Below, piece by piece: positions 24,969-37,066 of a stretch of DNA of 64,000 nucleotides. Position numbers and translations under genes: made by a program. Each line of letters opens with the position of its first letter. Position 1 is the stretch's first letter. The notes under the pieces are model-generated. The model did not search any database. It was not told where the DNA came from and worked only from the letters and a program-made list of their open reading frames with translations. Origin of the DNA: Chionoecetes opilio (taxonomy: Eukaryota; Arthropoda; Malacostraca; Decapoda; Majidae); NCBI GenBank assembly GCA_016584305.1, contig JACEEZ010021775.1, positions 226,001-290,000 of the forward strand, written 5' to 3'.

Positions 24969-25130
24969 GGAGTGCATCGTTTCTTACTAACAAAACCTTT
25001 TAAAAACCTATATGAATCGTTTCTTTTACTAACAAAACCTTTTAAAAACCTATATGAATCGTTTCTTTTACTAACAAAACCTTTTAAAAACCTATATGAA
25101 TCGTTTCTTTTACTAACAAAACCTTTTAAA
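24969..25130. repeat. 42-bp tandem repeat
   Basis: Nearly four copies. The 42-bp period keeps a frame (SFLLLTKPFKNLYE), but there is no gene context. Confidence 0.95.
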
Positions 25131-25188
25131 GCCCTTGATGAAACAGTAAAAACAAGGAAATAAACATAGACTATCTTTTTGCTACACT

Positions 25189-25694
25189 AATGGGAATAAC
25201 CACAAGTCATGGGAATAACCACTAGTCATGGGAATAACCACTAGTCATGGGAATAACCACTAGTCATGGGAATAACCACTAGTCATGGGAATAACCACTA
25301 GTCATGGGAATAACCACTAGTCATGGGAATAACCACTAGTCATGGGAATAACCACTAGTCATGGGAATAACCACTAGTCATGGGAATAACCACTAGTCAT
25401 GGGAATAACCACTAGTCATGGGAATAACCACTAGTCATGGGAATAACCACTAGTCATGGGAATAACCACTAGTCATGGGAATAACCACTAGTCATGGGAA
25501 TAACCACTAGTCATGGGAATAACCACTAGTCATGGGAATAACCACTAGTCATGGGAATAACCACTAGTCATGGGAATAACCACTAGTCATGGGAATAACC
25601 ACTAGTCATGGGAATAACCACTAGTCATGGGAATAACCACTAGTCATGGGAATAACCACTAGTCATGGGAATAACCACTAGTCATGGGAATAAT
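25189..25694. repeat. 19-bp minisatellite, about 26 copies
   Basis: Almost perfect units GGGAATAACCACTAGTCAT. Ends 26 nt from the donor of e17. Confidence 0.95.
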
Positions 25695-25718
25695 TAATGT
25701 CAAATCCCCGTGTCTTAC

Positions 25719-25955
25719 CTTCATCATATCCTGCTCATCATAGGAGACGTCCAAGGAGACATCCCGGTTGAGAGTTGCGTCGCGTGAAGGACCGAGCTCA
25801 TCCTTGAAGGCCTCAAACCCGGACTGGTCTAAGTGCGCCTTGGCCATCGCTCTCTCTATGTCGTCCGTCACAACCTCCACATTGTAGATGCACTGCTTCA
25901 CAATATCGTCACGGTTAATTTTCCGCAGTGCCTTCCCAACGGAGTTCCCGGAAGC
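25719..25955 (-). CDS. Ank2: Ankyrin exon e17 (end of death domain and tail)
   Basis: Reads ASGNSVGKALRKINRDDIV, KQCIYNVEVVTDDIERAMAK and then an acidic tail ending DVSYDEQDMMK. The first 25 or so residues complete the death domain (LRKINRDDIV resembles the last helix). It is 79 codons, phase 0 at both ends. The donor AAG|GTAAGA is followed within 26 nt by a 19-bp minisatellite array. Confidence 0.95.
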
Positions 25956-26055
25956 CTGGGTATCAGAACAAAATAAAAACAATTAGGAATGCAAATAGAA
26001 ACATTGATATTATAGGAGTAAAACAAAGCATGAGGAGTAAGAATGACACAGAGTC

Positions 26056-26308
26056 AATATTAAGTCACTACTTAACAGCGCGTGACCACTGGACAGAGCA
26101 ATCTTCCCTACTAAGGGTGACAAAATAAAAAATCCCTCTGTAGTGAAGATTGCTGTCCAGTGGTCACGCGCTGTTAAGTAGTGAAGATATTGTGATTGGT
26201 AGTGATGATACGAGGAATGCACCAATCAGCTGCCCCGTAGAATAGAAGGGGAGGCAGGAGGCGTGGCTTCCTTACTGCATTTTGACCATAATACAAAAAA
26301 TAGACTAT
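26056..26308. mobile_element. Foldback element family A, one arm truncated
   Basis: The right arm is almost identical to 9783-9958, including the TAGACTATA end. Only the inner ~60 bp of the left arm remains. It makes up about 250 of the 368 bp of intron e16-e17 and starts about 15 nt after the e16 donor. Confidence 0.85.
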
Positions 26309-26323
26309 ATGTAAACACAGTAC

Positions 26324-26523
26324 CTTGTTCCCGGCGGTCTGCATCCAGAGCCTGAGCATGACGATGGCCTGCTGGGGTGCGTTGTCCGGGTACTGAGACT
26401 TGATGATGTTGATGTCGGAGTCGCTGACCTCCAACTCATGTGCGAGGGCCACCCAGTCGGTGCCCAGCATGTTGGAGATGTCGGTGAGGCGGAGGGTCGC
26501 CCTGTGGATGGTGTCTGCTTTGC
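26324..26523 (-). CDS. Ank2: Ankyrin exon e16 (death domain, first part)
   Basis: Reads SKADTIHRATLRLTDISNML, GTDWVALAHELEVSDSDINI and NAPQQAIVMLRLWM. This is the six-helix death-domain pattern with the usual LGxDWxxLAxEL core. Ankyrin death domains are regulatory or structural modules. The acceptor is TCTCGACAG and the donor AAG|GTACTG. A near-complete arm of a foldback MITE begins about 15 nt into the following intron. Confidence 0.97.
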
Positions 26524-26656
26524 CTGTCGAGAACACACAAATAAATGTATCATAACCATAGCATCTTACTCCTACTATCTCAACCTATCCTGCTAACTCA
26601 ACCTATTCTCTGCCAGGTGACCAGAGACTACAGAAAACAGACAAAAAACAGAAGAA

Positions 26657-26846
<190 letters not shown>

Positions 26847-26861
26847 ACAAAAGCAACTCAC

Positions 26862-26997
26862 TAATGGATAAGAAAGAATATTTCTTCTCCAGGGCGAGGA
26901 GGTCGGGCTCTGAGGGCGCTGGCTCCGGCTGGATGTTGTCGGGCAGTGCAATGTTGAGGTTGCAGATGGGGGTTTGAGGGGCATCACCGCGCCCAAC
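26862..26997 (-). CDS. Ank2: Ankyrin exon e15 (end of UPA, linker to death domain)
   Basis: Contains PICNLNIALPDNIQPEP and LLALEKKYSFLSI. The CNLNIxLP strand closes UPA in ankyrins, and LALxKxYSFL matches the conserved segment before the death domain. The acceptor is TGTTTCAG|GTTG and the donor ATTA|GTGAGT, leaving one base. The next intron is dominated by a long CT tract in the transcript sense. Confidence 0.95.
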
Positions 26998-27204
26998 CTG
27001 AAACACAGCAACGTATAAGAACATAAGAACATAAGGATGGTGATGGAGGGGTGGCGGACAGTCAGGTGGAAAAGAAGAACATAAGAAAATAATAGGAAAA
27101 TAAAAATAGGAAGACGAAAGAAAAAAGCTGAGAAAAATAGAATGAACGAAAAAAGAAAGGTCGAAGAAAAAGAGGATGAACGGACATTGAGGGGAGGAAG
27201 AGAG

Positions 27205-27680
27205 AATGACGAAAAGAACATAAGAACATAAGAACATAAGAACATAAGAACATAAGAACATAAGAACATAAGAAAGCTACAAGAGGCTGCGAGACCTACA
27301 CGTGATAGTTCCTGTCATGGTATATTAGGCTGCTTAGTGAACCCTTGCTCTGATGCCCATCCTACCAGAGGAGAGAGAACATAAGAACAAAAGTAAATAA
27401 GGAAGCTACAAGAGGCTGTGAGACCTACACGAGGTAGTTCCTGTTACTTAACACTACCTACATCCACCTTTCATCCCCATCCATGAAATGATCTAGCCTC
27501 CTTTTAAAACTCCCTATTGACTCCGCACTAACTACCTGACGACTGAGACGACTGAGACTGAGACGACTGATACCACCCTATTTGTGAGCCAGTTTATCCC
27601 TATTTTTTTTTTAAATATACGCTTTTCCAGCTAGAATCCGATACTTCTTGTGAGTGCTGGGTGTTAAAAGGTTATGGGGT
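27205..27680 (+). repeat. Interspersed decapod-type repeat, two partial copies
   Basis: The motif GAAGCTACAAGAGGCTGnGA followed by GACCTACACG and GTAGTTCCTGT occurs at about 27273 and 27400. The second copy continues through CTCCTTTTAAAACTCCC and CCACCCTATTTGTGAGCCAG. Preceded by AAGAACAT units. Confidence 0.6.
27213..27274. repeat. 8-bp tandem repeat (AAGAACAT)
   Basis: About seven copies. Confidence 0.9.
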
Positions 27681-28007
27681 TGATCAGTAACACAAATGCA
27701 TCATCTAAATAATTAACTTATAATTAATTACTTATAATAATTACTAATAAACTAAACTAAGATTACTTATAAACTCAATGAAACAGCTTTGACCCTGAAA
27801 GGAGCCCAGTACTGCTTAACATTAATTCATAGCACTTTAATGTTTCATGTCATCATAAGAAAATTTAGTACGAAAAGAAATCCCTATGACTAACAATCAC
27901 AATAATATAAAAACAAAATAAATATGAGTTCTGCAGTGCCCGCAAAAAGTACTGCCTGGCCCCTCCCTCTGCATAACACTGCTTTACAGGGGGGGTGTAA
28001 GGGGGGG

Positions 28008-28230
28008 TATTTAGTTTTAGGTTATTTGAGGTTTATTTTTGGTTAGTTTAGGTTATTTTAGGTTCATTTCCTTTAGTTTTAGGTTATTTGAGGTTTATTT
28101 TAGGTTATTTTAGGTTATTTTAGGTATATTTTACATTATTTTAGGTTTATTTTCTTTAGTTTTAGGTTATTTTTGGTTATTTTAGGCTATTTTAGGTTTA
28201 TTTCCTTTAGTTTTTGGTTATTTGAGGTTC
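28008..28230. repeat. Degenerate TTTTAGGTTA repeat
   Basis: T-rich array of TTTTAGGTTATT units with a longer super-period (GGTTCATTTCCTTTAG recurs). Confidence 0.8.
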
Positions 28231-28285
28231 AGGGGCCATAACTTTTTGCAAACACTGTACCATGATTTAGGTGTGCTGTCGTTAC

Positions 28286-28492
28286 CTTGGGTTGCCGCAT
28301 GAAGGCCACTCGGCCGATGGGATCCGCGTGTTGGTCCTTCACCCGCACAGTGAAGGGAAGCCGGTTTTCACGGAACGCATAGAAGTTGAAGGCGAGCTGG
28401 TCTCCCGACTTGGTGACGGGAACTATGTTTCCGGCAAATTCTAGGAACTGTGGTTTACCTTCCAACACTTCAACATCACGCGACTTGGCAAC
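28286..28492 (-). CDS. Ank2: Ankyrin exon e14 (UPA domain)
   Basis: Sixty-nine codons including VAKSRDVEVLEGKPQFLEF, NIVPVTKSGDQLAFNFYAF, RENRLPFTVRVKDQHAD and VAFMRQPK, all standard UPA strands. It is phase 0 at both ends. The acceptor is TACGCAG|GTTG and the donor AAG|GTAACG. A 235-bp foldback element ends about 35 nt upstream of the acceptor. Confidence 0.98.
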
Positions 28493-28528
28493 CTGCGTAA
28501 AACATTTTCTCATTAAATGGGAAACACA

Positions 28529-28766
28529 TGAGGCGCTTATTTCAGAAAGTCGATAAGCGCCATCAATAAAAAATTAAGAAAATGGCTTCAAAATGTTTCA
28601 ATGTTCAAAATGTCATATCTTTTGAACCAAGCATACAGAAAGATGAATACATGATTTTGTAGGCTTGGTTCAAAAGGTATGACATTTTGAACATTGAAAC
28701 ATTTTGAAGCCATTTTCTTAGTTTTTTATTGATGGCGCTTATCAACTTTCTGAAATAAGGGCCTCA
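28529..28766. mobile_element. Foldback element family C
   Basis: Arms of about 105 bp (TTTCAGAAAGTCGATAAGCG on the left and its inverse on the right) enclose a ~30-bp spacer. Single copy here. It lies about 35 nt upstream of the e14 acceptor. Confidence 0.85.
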
Positions 28767-29058
28767 CATTCGGTATATAAAAGTGTTTAGAAATCCTCAT
28801 CATCAACATTGACATCAACGACAATCATAATTTTTCACAGCAATACAGAATTTTGAATGGGAATCACAGAACAGTAACTTGCAAAATGACACTTCATCTC
28901 TTGCTCCTATCAGGCTCTGTCATCTTATCAACTTGACCACTTTAACATGAGTGTCTCTATTATCTTTTGCATTGTATTTTTTATGGTGCTCTTGCAATTC
29001 TAGCCTTACTCAAATACCAGACTGATGAGGGTGACACATCAATACTAACAAGACATAT

Positions 29059-29270
29059 TTAACCCCTTCACGCCCAGGTCTTTCCTTTGCTATATAAAAT
29101 TGTCTGTTGTTAACCATAAAATTACGAAAAGTAACTTAATATACCAAATTAGTTAGTGGACAAGAATACTAAACAGGTCATAGCTATAAAATGCTGCTTA
29201 TATTCCCTAAAAATTGTCTAATGGTACCCAAATTACAATGGAAATTACGTTCTGGGCCTCAAGGGGTTAA
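29059..29270 (-). mobile_element. TTAA-flanked MITE, copy 4 (reverse)
   Basis: The only copy in reverse orientation, i.e. sense with the ankyrin transcript. TTAA is intact at both ends. It ends about 80 bp from the donor of e13. Confidence 0.85.
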
Positions 29271-29349
29271 GAACAATTTCAATCTTTATACTGTTCAAAC
29301 CCCACCCGCCAAGAGTGATGCAGTCATGCCAAGGAGACCATGGACTCAC

Positions 29350-29651
29350 CTCAATGAAGTTTTCCTGATGCTCCAGAGTTTTATCTTCTCTGTCATCCGT
29401 CATACAAAACACTCTCACTCTTGCCTCCTCCAGCTGGTGCCTCTTACTAAACACAACAAACTTGGCCATGAAAGGTACATGAATGGCCTCCCGGTAGAGT
29501 TCCGTCGCCATTTTGGTCGCTTCCGGGATGTTGCTGCAATCCATGAGCCAGAATCTTGCCGAGACGGTGGTGGTGAAGCTGACGCAATCGTTGACGAAGG
29601 TGAGCGGCGTGGAGCCTGTCACATCCTCCCACTGGGCGCGTGTCGTGCCGC
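29350..29651 (-). CDS. Ank2: Ankyrin exon e13 (end of ZU5, start of UPA)
   Basis: Encodes [57 protein letters not shown] and [18 protein letters not shown]. It covers the end of the second ZU5 subdomain and the beginning of the UPA domain, which packs on ZU5. The acceptor is ATTTCCAG|GCGG and the donor GAG|GTGAGT. It leaves in phase 0. Confidence 0.98.
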
Positions 29652-30684
29652 CTGGAAATGTTCGGAGTCAGAAATCACCAACGTAATCCTGCGTTTTGTT
29701 ATAATGAATAGGCTTAATGAGAAAACGTCTTACAGTGACATCGCTAACGGCACACATCAAAAGCCTTTCAAAATGCTTCTTTTAATCAGAATAAATTAAA
29801 GTTATCAATTGAGTCTGAATAATGATTGTACATAATCGCATTTCCGAATGGAGTTTGAATATCAGATTACATTCTTGACTTTTCATTAAGCTTATCAGTT
29901 ATTGAAAACTACAGAGGAATATAATCCTTTAGGTAAACAAAGGCAGGAACTGTTCCCTAGCAAACAAAGCTGATCTCATGAGACAATTCTACGGTGAGGA
30001 ATACAACAGGCACTGAGTCAACAAGAAACATGAGTGGAGAAAGGGAACACATGCTATCTAAATTACTGATCTATTGGTAACAAAAAACATTACAATTCAT
30101 GAGATACATTGATATAGATCTTCAGAAACAATTTTTTCAGATCTAAACCTTCTGAAGTCATTAGTAGTCCATGAACATTTAAACTATCATCAACAACCCA
30201 AAAAGTAAATTCCGTGAGCCCGCTATCGTCACAGACATTGTTGGGATCGTGAGCACAACAAAGTTACAATAGACTCGAGAGGAAGATTCCCAAACTGAAA
30301 TATTTCCTATAGTTTGACAAAAATTAATATTGTGATCTATTTCACGAAGCAGACTACTTCTTAAAGCAAATTTGAAGGTGTTATAGCGAAATCAATTCAC
30401 TTTACTATAGAAAATCATTTGCAGGCATACCACCGATTACCCGGCAACTATGGATTTTTTTTTTTTTTTTATGACGGTAAGGTAAAAATTTTGCCTATTC
30501 TAGTTGTTGTGTTGTCACTGTTTTGGGTGTTTTTAGTTTTTTCAATTTTTTACTTTTTTTTCTATTTATTTTTTATTTTTTTATGGTCACGTAAAATTTG
30601 TGCATATTCTAGTTTTGGTGTTATGGTTGTTTTTGGCATTTCTATTTTCTAATTTTCATTTTCTAGATTTTGTTGTTATGATAA

Positions 30685-30812
30685 AGGAGTAGCAGTGAGA
30701 TCGCTCGGCTCACAACTGTCGGGTTTGAATCCTCAGCTGGGAGACGCAATGGGCTTGTCTCCTCTCATGTTGTAACTCCCGTACACCCAGCAGAGAATAG
30801 GCACGGCATGTT
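30685..30812 (+). mobile_element. tRNA-like SINE fragment
   Basis: TAGCAGTGAGATCGCTCGGC followed by GGGTTTGAATCCTC, an A/B-box arrangement with a slightly changed B box. The body is short (CAATGGGCTTGTCTCCTC). The sequence differs from the SINE at 17755. Confidence 0.55.
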
Positions 30813-30965
30813 TTAGTTTCATGGAATTTTTTTCATATTTCTTTTTCCTCATTTAGTAACTTGATTCTTTGTTTTCCATTTTGTTTGATCGTGTTGTCTG
30901 TTGGTTGGTTGCATTTTTGTTTACGCTCTTGATATGTACTTGTGTTTTTGGTGCTATGTTTTATA

Positions 30966-31177
30966 TTAACCCCTTGAGGCCCACAACGTAACTTCCATTG
31001 TAATTTGGGTACCATTAGACAATTTTTAGTGAATATAAGCAATAATTTATAGATGTGACTTGTTTAGTGTCCTTGCCCACTAACTAATTAGGTACATTAA
31101 GTTACTTTTTGTAATTTTATGGCTCAACAACAGACAATTTTATATAGCAAGGAAAGATCTGGGCGTGAAGGGGTTAA
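30966..31177 (+). mobile_element. TTAA-flanked MITE, copy 5
   Basis: TTAA at both ends, typical ends CCCCTTGAGGCCCAC and GGGCGTGAAGGGG. Confidence 0.85.
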
Positions 31178-31834
31178 GGCGCTCTATTTTTGTCATTATT
31201 TTTTCACTGAATTATACTTTTGCGATTATTCCAATTATCATTATTACTGATTTTGTTATTATCATTCTTATTATTATTGTCAATGTTATTATTGTTGCCA
31301 GCGGGAGGAAAGGCTGCCCATCCTTCCCTCCTGTATGTGTGTGGTGTGGAATGCAGGTCATTATTTACCTTGTTTACCTATCTGAAAATTATTATTATTA
31401 TAGCTGTGCCTTCTTGACATTGCTATTCCTTGCTGAAATGTCTTCCACATCTATCTTTTTCATTGTTTTGTGTGATGCATTTGTTCACCATAAGTCGGGG
31501 ATCCTCTTGTCACTCTATGCATTTCCCTACTAGTCGTGGCATACAGGAAAATATCCACACCTGTACTATCCGGCCTCCATGAGTATTCTTATATTCTTCA
31601 GGTGTTCATGTGTTCCCCAGTGATCTGGTTTATGCGTTGCTTCGGTGAAAATTATCCAAAATTGTTACTCCTACATCTTTTTCTACTTTGTGGGGTTTCT
31701 TCGCACAAATTTCCTGTTGAAAATCTTCCTGTTACTCTTTCGCATTTTCATCACCGCACTTTTCTTTGCATTATACTCAAATGTGCAATCTCCTGCTCCA
31801 TATCATGCTCAGATTTTCTAGCAGCATCACTTAC

Positions 31835-32250
31835 TGGGTGTGGATGTGGGTGCATGTGTGTGTGTTTACCTAGTTGTGTTTTACAGGGCCTGAGCTACAC
31901 TCGTGGGGTCCCGTCTCCGTATCTACATTTATCCAGTCTTTCTTTTAATTGGTGCACATTATTTGCCGATATCACCTCCTAATTTAGTCCATTCCAAACT
32001 TCTACATTTCTATGAGGGAAGCTGTACTTCTTTATGTTGTTCAGGCATCTCCCTTTTCCTAGTTGTTTTGTATGTCCTCTTGTGTAGCGACCTTCTCTTT
32101 GTTTCCGAGTCAGTGTGTTTGAAGAGCCTTGCCACCAAAGACCACAAACCATGCCAATCAAGGTGGTAGAACGGGTGAAAGGCGTAGTCATGAACAATGG
32201 CTTCCAAAAGAGATGCCGTGTCAAGCGTAAAAACCGGTCCATAGCAAGGC
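31835..32250 (-). pseudogene. LINE 3' tail fragment
   Basis: Minus-strand reading RYTRGHTKQLGKGRCLNN then IKKYSFPHRNVEVWNGLN, stop, EVISANNVHQLKERLDKC and RYGDGTP. Same family of LINE tails as 12665-12860 but longer. The plus strand carries CCTAGTTGTGTTTTACAGGG. Confidence 0.7.
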
Positions 32251-34494
32251 AAGGAAAGTGGGCCTGTTGAAAATATTGATCTAATTTTCTAATTCATATT
32301 AAGTATTTTTCGGTTTTAAGTTTCCAGCAATCTACGGTGCTGCAAAGATACAGAGAAAAGTAGGACGGAGGATTGTTAATAAAGAATAAAGAATCATCAC
32401 GTGACCTCGGCGGGTCAGTCAAAATGGTTTATCCGGCCAGGCTTCGGGGCCGAGACAGCCTGTTTCAAGGATGCCTGTAAACTGACGGTATACCTGTACA
32501 TCGTTTGCTTTTAATGGTAAAGCTACAAGTCAGCACAACAATATAGAGTCTATTCCAAGCAATGCTGTGCTAAGGGGATCCGACGGTACGTGATTGAAAA
32601 GATTTTTGATACCGAGCATGAAAATTTCCCTCAACAAATATATGATAACTGACTTCACATTCTTACCATCTTAATTTCAATGTATCTCATGAATATAAAT
32701 ATTGGTAATGCATATATCAAAATATTCAAAAGTCTCTAGAATATATGGTACAAAAATGACAATGACTAGTGTGAAAATGGGAGGAATATTGCTTCCTGCA
32801 ATCAACAGAAAAAAACATTACTTAGAAAATTTTGGCATGAATGGCGTGTCATTCACAGATTGCTAAACCCACACTTGGCAAGCTGTGGGAGGAAATGGCC
32901 CCAGGAAACCATCAGCAGTAATCATGTTTGTGGTGAGTCATGAGCCGTGACAATGCAAGACAGACTAATCAGGAACCTCGACTCAAAAGCCACTCACTCG
33001 GCAAGTTATAGTCTTTGATAGTTTTGCAGCTATATTGCCTCCCCTTCCAAAACAAAAATCAAAACACAAGTTCAGCCCTTTTCTGGTATAACAAAACTAT
33101 GACACAATTGATTTTCTAGTCCATATGATGCCCAAGACATCATGGATACATTTCTTCCAATAACAGATTCAATAGATTTCACCACCACAACTATAGGTCT
33201 GGAAAATGTCCACGCCTGAATATACATTGAGGAATGCAAAGTTGAAGACAGCATGAGAAAGTGAGGAAAATGAATCACCATAAATTATGATGTTCTAGTT
33301 TTGTCATCCATAAAGGCACACGCATTTATAATAAGAAACTAAATATACTGTGTTCTGCATGGTTTCAGCTACAAGGTAAAACATATTGGTACTTACAAAA
33401 AAATAGAAAAGCCTAGATGACAAGAAAATAGGGGGAAAATGCTACTATCTTAGGAGTGCATGAGTCAGAGTAGAATGCCAGGTGGTGTTCATGGTTTGTC
33501 ATCATAACTTACTCGGGTGAAATTTCAGTTTACAGCCCAAGAAGCAGGTCTACGTAAATAAAAGGTATATGTATATATATACATATATACCGGCTAAGGA
33601 AATGAGGAGACTATGGGGTGGCATGCACACAGTGTATGCACTCTTTCTGTGACACAGGTAAAATCAGTAACAGACAGCCAGAATGAGAAGTATCTGAATC
33701 TTGCCTCTCTAAATCAGTATTAAGACATGACAACTTTGTGTTACGCTTCACAATGATGACAAATGGTAACTATTTGTATGTTCTCAGAGGAGGAGACGAG
33801 TGGCAACTCAAGGTAACCTTGTGTCATGCGGGGCATGTGGAGAAACTGTCTAAAGAAGAGGAACAGGAAAGAAGGAAAATTCTTGGTCTCTGATTAATTT
33901 CAAAGCAGTGAAGCATCATCGTGACAACAAGCAGTCTGCTTTCAACTCTCAGTTTGAAAGAAAGATGACTGCCATCTCATCAAGGAGAGTTTCTAAATAC
34001 ATTCAAAATAAACCAGAGACCTTAATGCTATTTCAATGAAAACAAATCTGAGTGTGAATTGGCCCTTCAAATCTATAATGTGTTTACTTGCTGGTAAAAT
34101 ATGTGACATTCCCACATATATCAGGTTTGTTCCATAGGCTGGAAGGTGAAGATCACTGTTGCACCTCACCACCTTAGTAGCATGACTGACTTCCACTGTC
34201 AAACATTACAGATCAATATAACTTACTTTGGCCAAGCTGATGAAGTGCAACAGTAATGCTAATTATTGATGTCCTGACATGAAGCCCCGATTATAAGATG
34301 GATCAATCATCTCATTACTCCACCAAGAATAAGTGACCAACACAGAGAGACTCAACTCTGTTCATGACTGTCTTTATCCCGTGTGTGACGGTGTTGTCTG
34401 ACCACACGGCCGCCTAGTGAAGGCTTGGCTAAGACAAAGCAGAGGCACCTGACAAGTGTTTCATCTGTTTACCAAGCATGCCAGTATTATATAC

Positions 34495-34700
<206 letters not shown>

Positions 34701-37066
34701 GCATGAAAACTGGCCATTTGCCAATAAGTCAAAATGGGCCTCAAGACACTTGTAAAACAGATCATGAACACTATTTGTTCAAGGTATTGATTTATGATGA
34801 TGTCATAGCAATGCTCCTAATAACAGTACAGTCTAGAAATACCCACAGCACTGATTCTGAGCAAAAACAAAACAAAAAAACCCACTAGTGCAGTAACCAC
34901 CGTGAGTGTATCATCAGTAGGTCTATTTAGTGCATCAAGTACTGGCATGGCTGGTCCTGGGTACACAATAAAGGAATCAGGCTTTGGATACATGAGGTGC
35001 ATCTCGGATCTGACTAGGAACACTCCATGCACTACTAGGCAGGCAGCCGTGTGTCTTGTGCCAGCCTATCACTGCCTTGTAGCAAGTGCCGGCGTCCTAC
35101 TGACAGCCACCTTCATCACCTGACCCACACACTCACTGCACCAGGAAGCAATATGCTAAAGTTCAATACTCTATACTCTTGACATAGGATTACTTTAAAA
35201 TAATAACTACATATGTATCATAGGCATACGTCACTTTTTTTTCATCTCTATAAGTAAGAAAATAAATCAATGCTTAAATTTATGTACAGCTCAACCATGG
35301 AGGTCAGGTGATGGTGAGGAACTCTTTGCTACTCAAAACAAGACACACATTCATTTGTGCACCATTTCCCTTCAATCTTAAACTATTTTGGCTTGTGATA
35401 AATTTAAAATAAGCAAAACAAAATAGCCACAAGCAAAATGAGGTGAGGGCAGTAAAGGAGAGAGGCAACATCCACTGAACCAAACATTCACTGCTTCAGA
35501 AAAGACCAGAGCCTGTTGGGCGTCTATCCATCATGACTTTACAGCCTTGCATAAGTCCCACAGCTTCATACTTAAGGCTATCTATAAAGAAATTTACACT
35601 AATGAAAGTAAACATAGACTGCTTTGATAGTTTTAAGAAAGATGTAGAGCAGACGAGAATGTTGTAGTGAATGTGGCAGAAGCATAAGTAGGAGGTGGGT
35701 TGCTGTACACTGGTGGAGAGATTGCAGTGAAGGGATCGGGGCATTCCACTCTTTCTTAGTTCTCAAAATTGCAAAAAGCACAACATTAAACTTGAGTGCA
35801 ATCTGTAAATGTATGGAAATTTTCAAAGTTACGTATGTATTTTCAACTTTGATAGGCAGTTGAATGCTCACTATAAGACCAGACTGATCAGCAATGTTAT
35901 GAAAATGACCATATTTACAGGACTCAAGGGGTGACACAGACCACAGTTAGGGGCGTTATGGCAGAAAAAACAAAAGAGCATCAGCATTAAAAAGACAACT
36001 GAAAAGATTCCACCCAGATGCCCATTCCTTTTCTTTTGGAGTTGAATTTTTACCTTTCAAAGATCTTTTCCGAAACACCCCTACAGCAGAGGCCCACATG
36101 TGCAGCATAACAAGAGTAGAAGTGTTTCTTGGTTAGTAAGTGAGACAGGTTTGGGGTTATGGGTCCAATTAATGTTTAGTAAAATAATTTAAGTTACTGA
36201 TTAACAGGCAGGGGAGGATCAGGTAGATGACGTACTTAGGACGTGATGACACGACATCTGTTTTAGACGTCTGAGGGAGAGCCTAAAACTGAATGATTTA
36301 TGTTTACTTGTATCATACAATGACTTCTCTTTTACATCATTCAACGGGCTCAGGTAAAATTGATGATAATAGTTTTAACTTAATAACATGAAGTTTGTGA
36401 ACACCAAGTCATATCAAAAGATGCAGAAAATGTGGATCCTCTATTATTTTCTTCTACATATACTGAGAAGGACACATGGCTCATACTTCCACAAGCACTA
36501 ATCTATTATCATAAACTGCTATTTTACAATACACCGATTCTCATCATTTGTCAGGAACTCCTAGGAAAAAAACTTGGGGAGTTCATTCAACTACAGTGAA
36601 AAGTTTTAGCCCCCAAGGTACATCTGTACATGTAACTCAAGCCAAATTCACACAATGCATTTTATGTTAAGAGATGCACGACCAGGTGACGTCTGCCAAT
36701 GTCTGCCACGGGCTGTGGCGACGGTCTGGCTGCACCAGTGTCGGGGAAGCTCTTGCTGACGGCAATTTTTTGGCAACATCGTGTTTGTACAAAAGTTGCC
36801 ACAACCGTGTGCATCTCTAAACTAAACAGCACCTTGAAAATTAATATACACTAACCTTGAAATCTGATGTGATAAAAATTGATTTTTTAAGGCCTTGCCT
36901 TATTTCTGCCACTAGACCAAAATATAGGGCTTCAATTAGTTAAAGCAATTATCTATAAACAATGAGTTTTGGGGATTTTAATAGGCTTCTGGCATTGCGA
37001 AATATTTCTAGAAAAATTATATTTTAATACCATTATCTTGTTGCTATAATGTTTCCCTGAGGACCA

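Larger units (their letters stand above)
21786..25718 (-). other. Ank2: Intron e17-e18
   Basis: Begins, in transcript order, with a 19-bp minisatellite, then a 42-bp repeat, a TTAA-flanked MITE (23535-23738), part of an interspersed decapod repeat (23345-23440), a 25-bp minisatellite of some 29 copies, and a foldback element next to e18. 23740-24960 is anonymous apart from a triplicated ACATGCTAAACTGTCACCCC motif at 24708-24800. Confidence 0.8.
26998..28285 (-). other. Ank2: Intron e14-e15
   Basis: Filled by AAGAACAT repeats, two partial copies of a decapod interspersed repeat (27205-27680) and a degenerate TTTTAGGTTA array (28008-28230) just downstream of the e14 donor. Confidence 0.8.
28493..29349 (-). 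other. Ank2: Intron e13-e14
   Basis: Contains one inverted-orientation TTAA MITE (29059-29270) and one foldback element (28529-28766). These two cover about half of the intron. The rest is AT-rich with no signal. Confidence 0.8.

Noticed and set aside
34817..35032. Minus frame with a hydrophobic stretch ([14 protein letters not shown])
   Set aside because: No acceptable phase-matched splice borders and no recognisable family.
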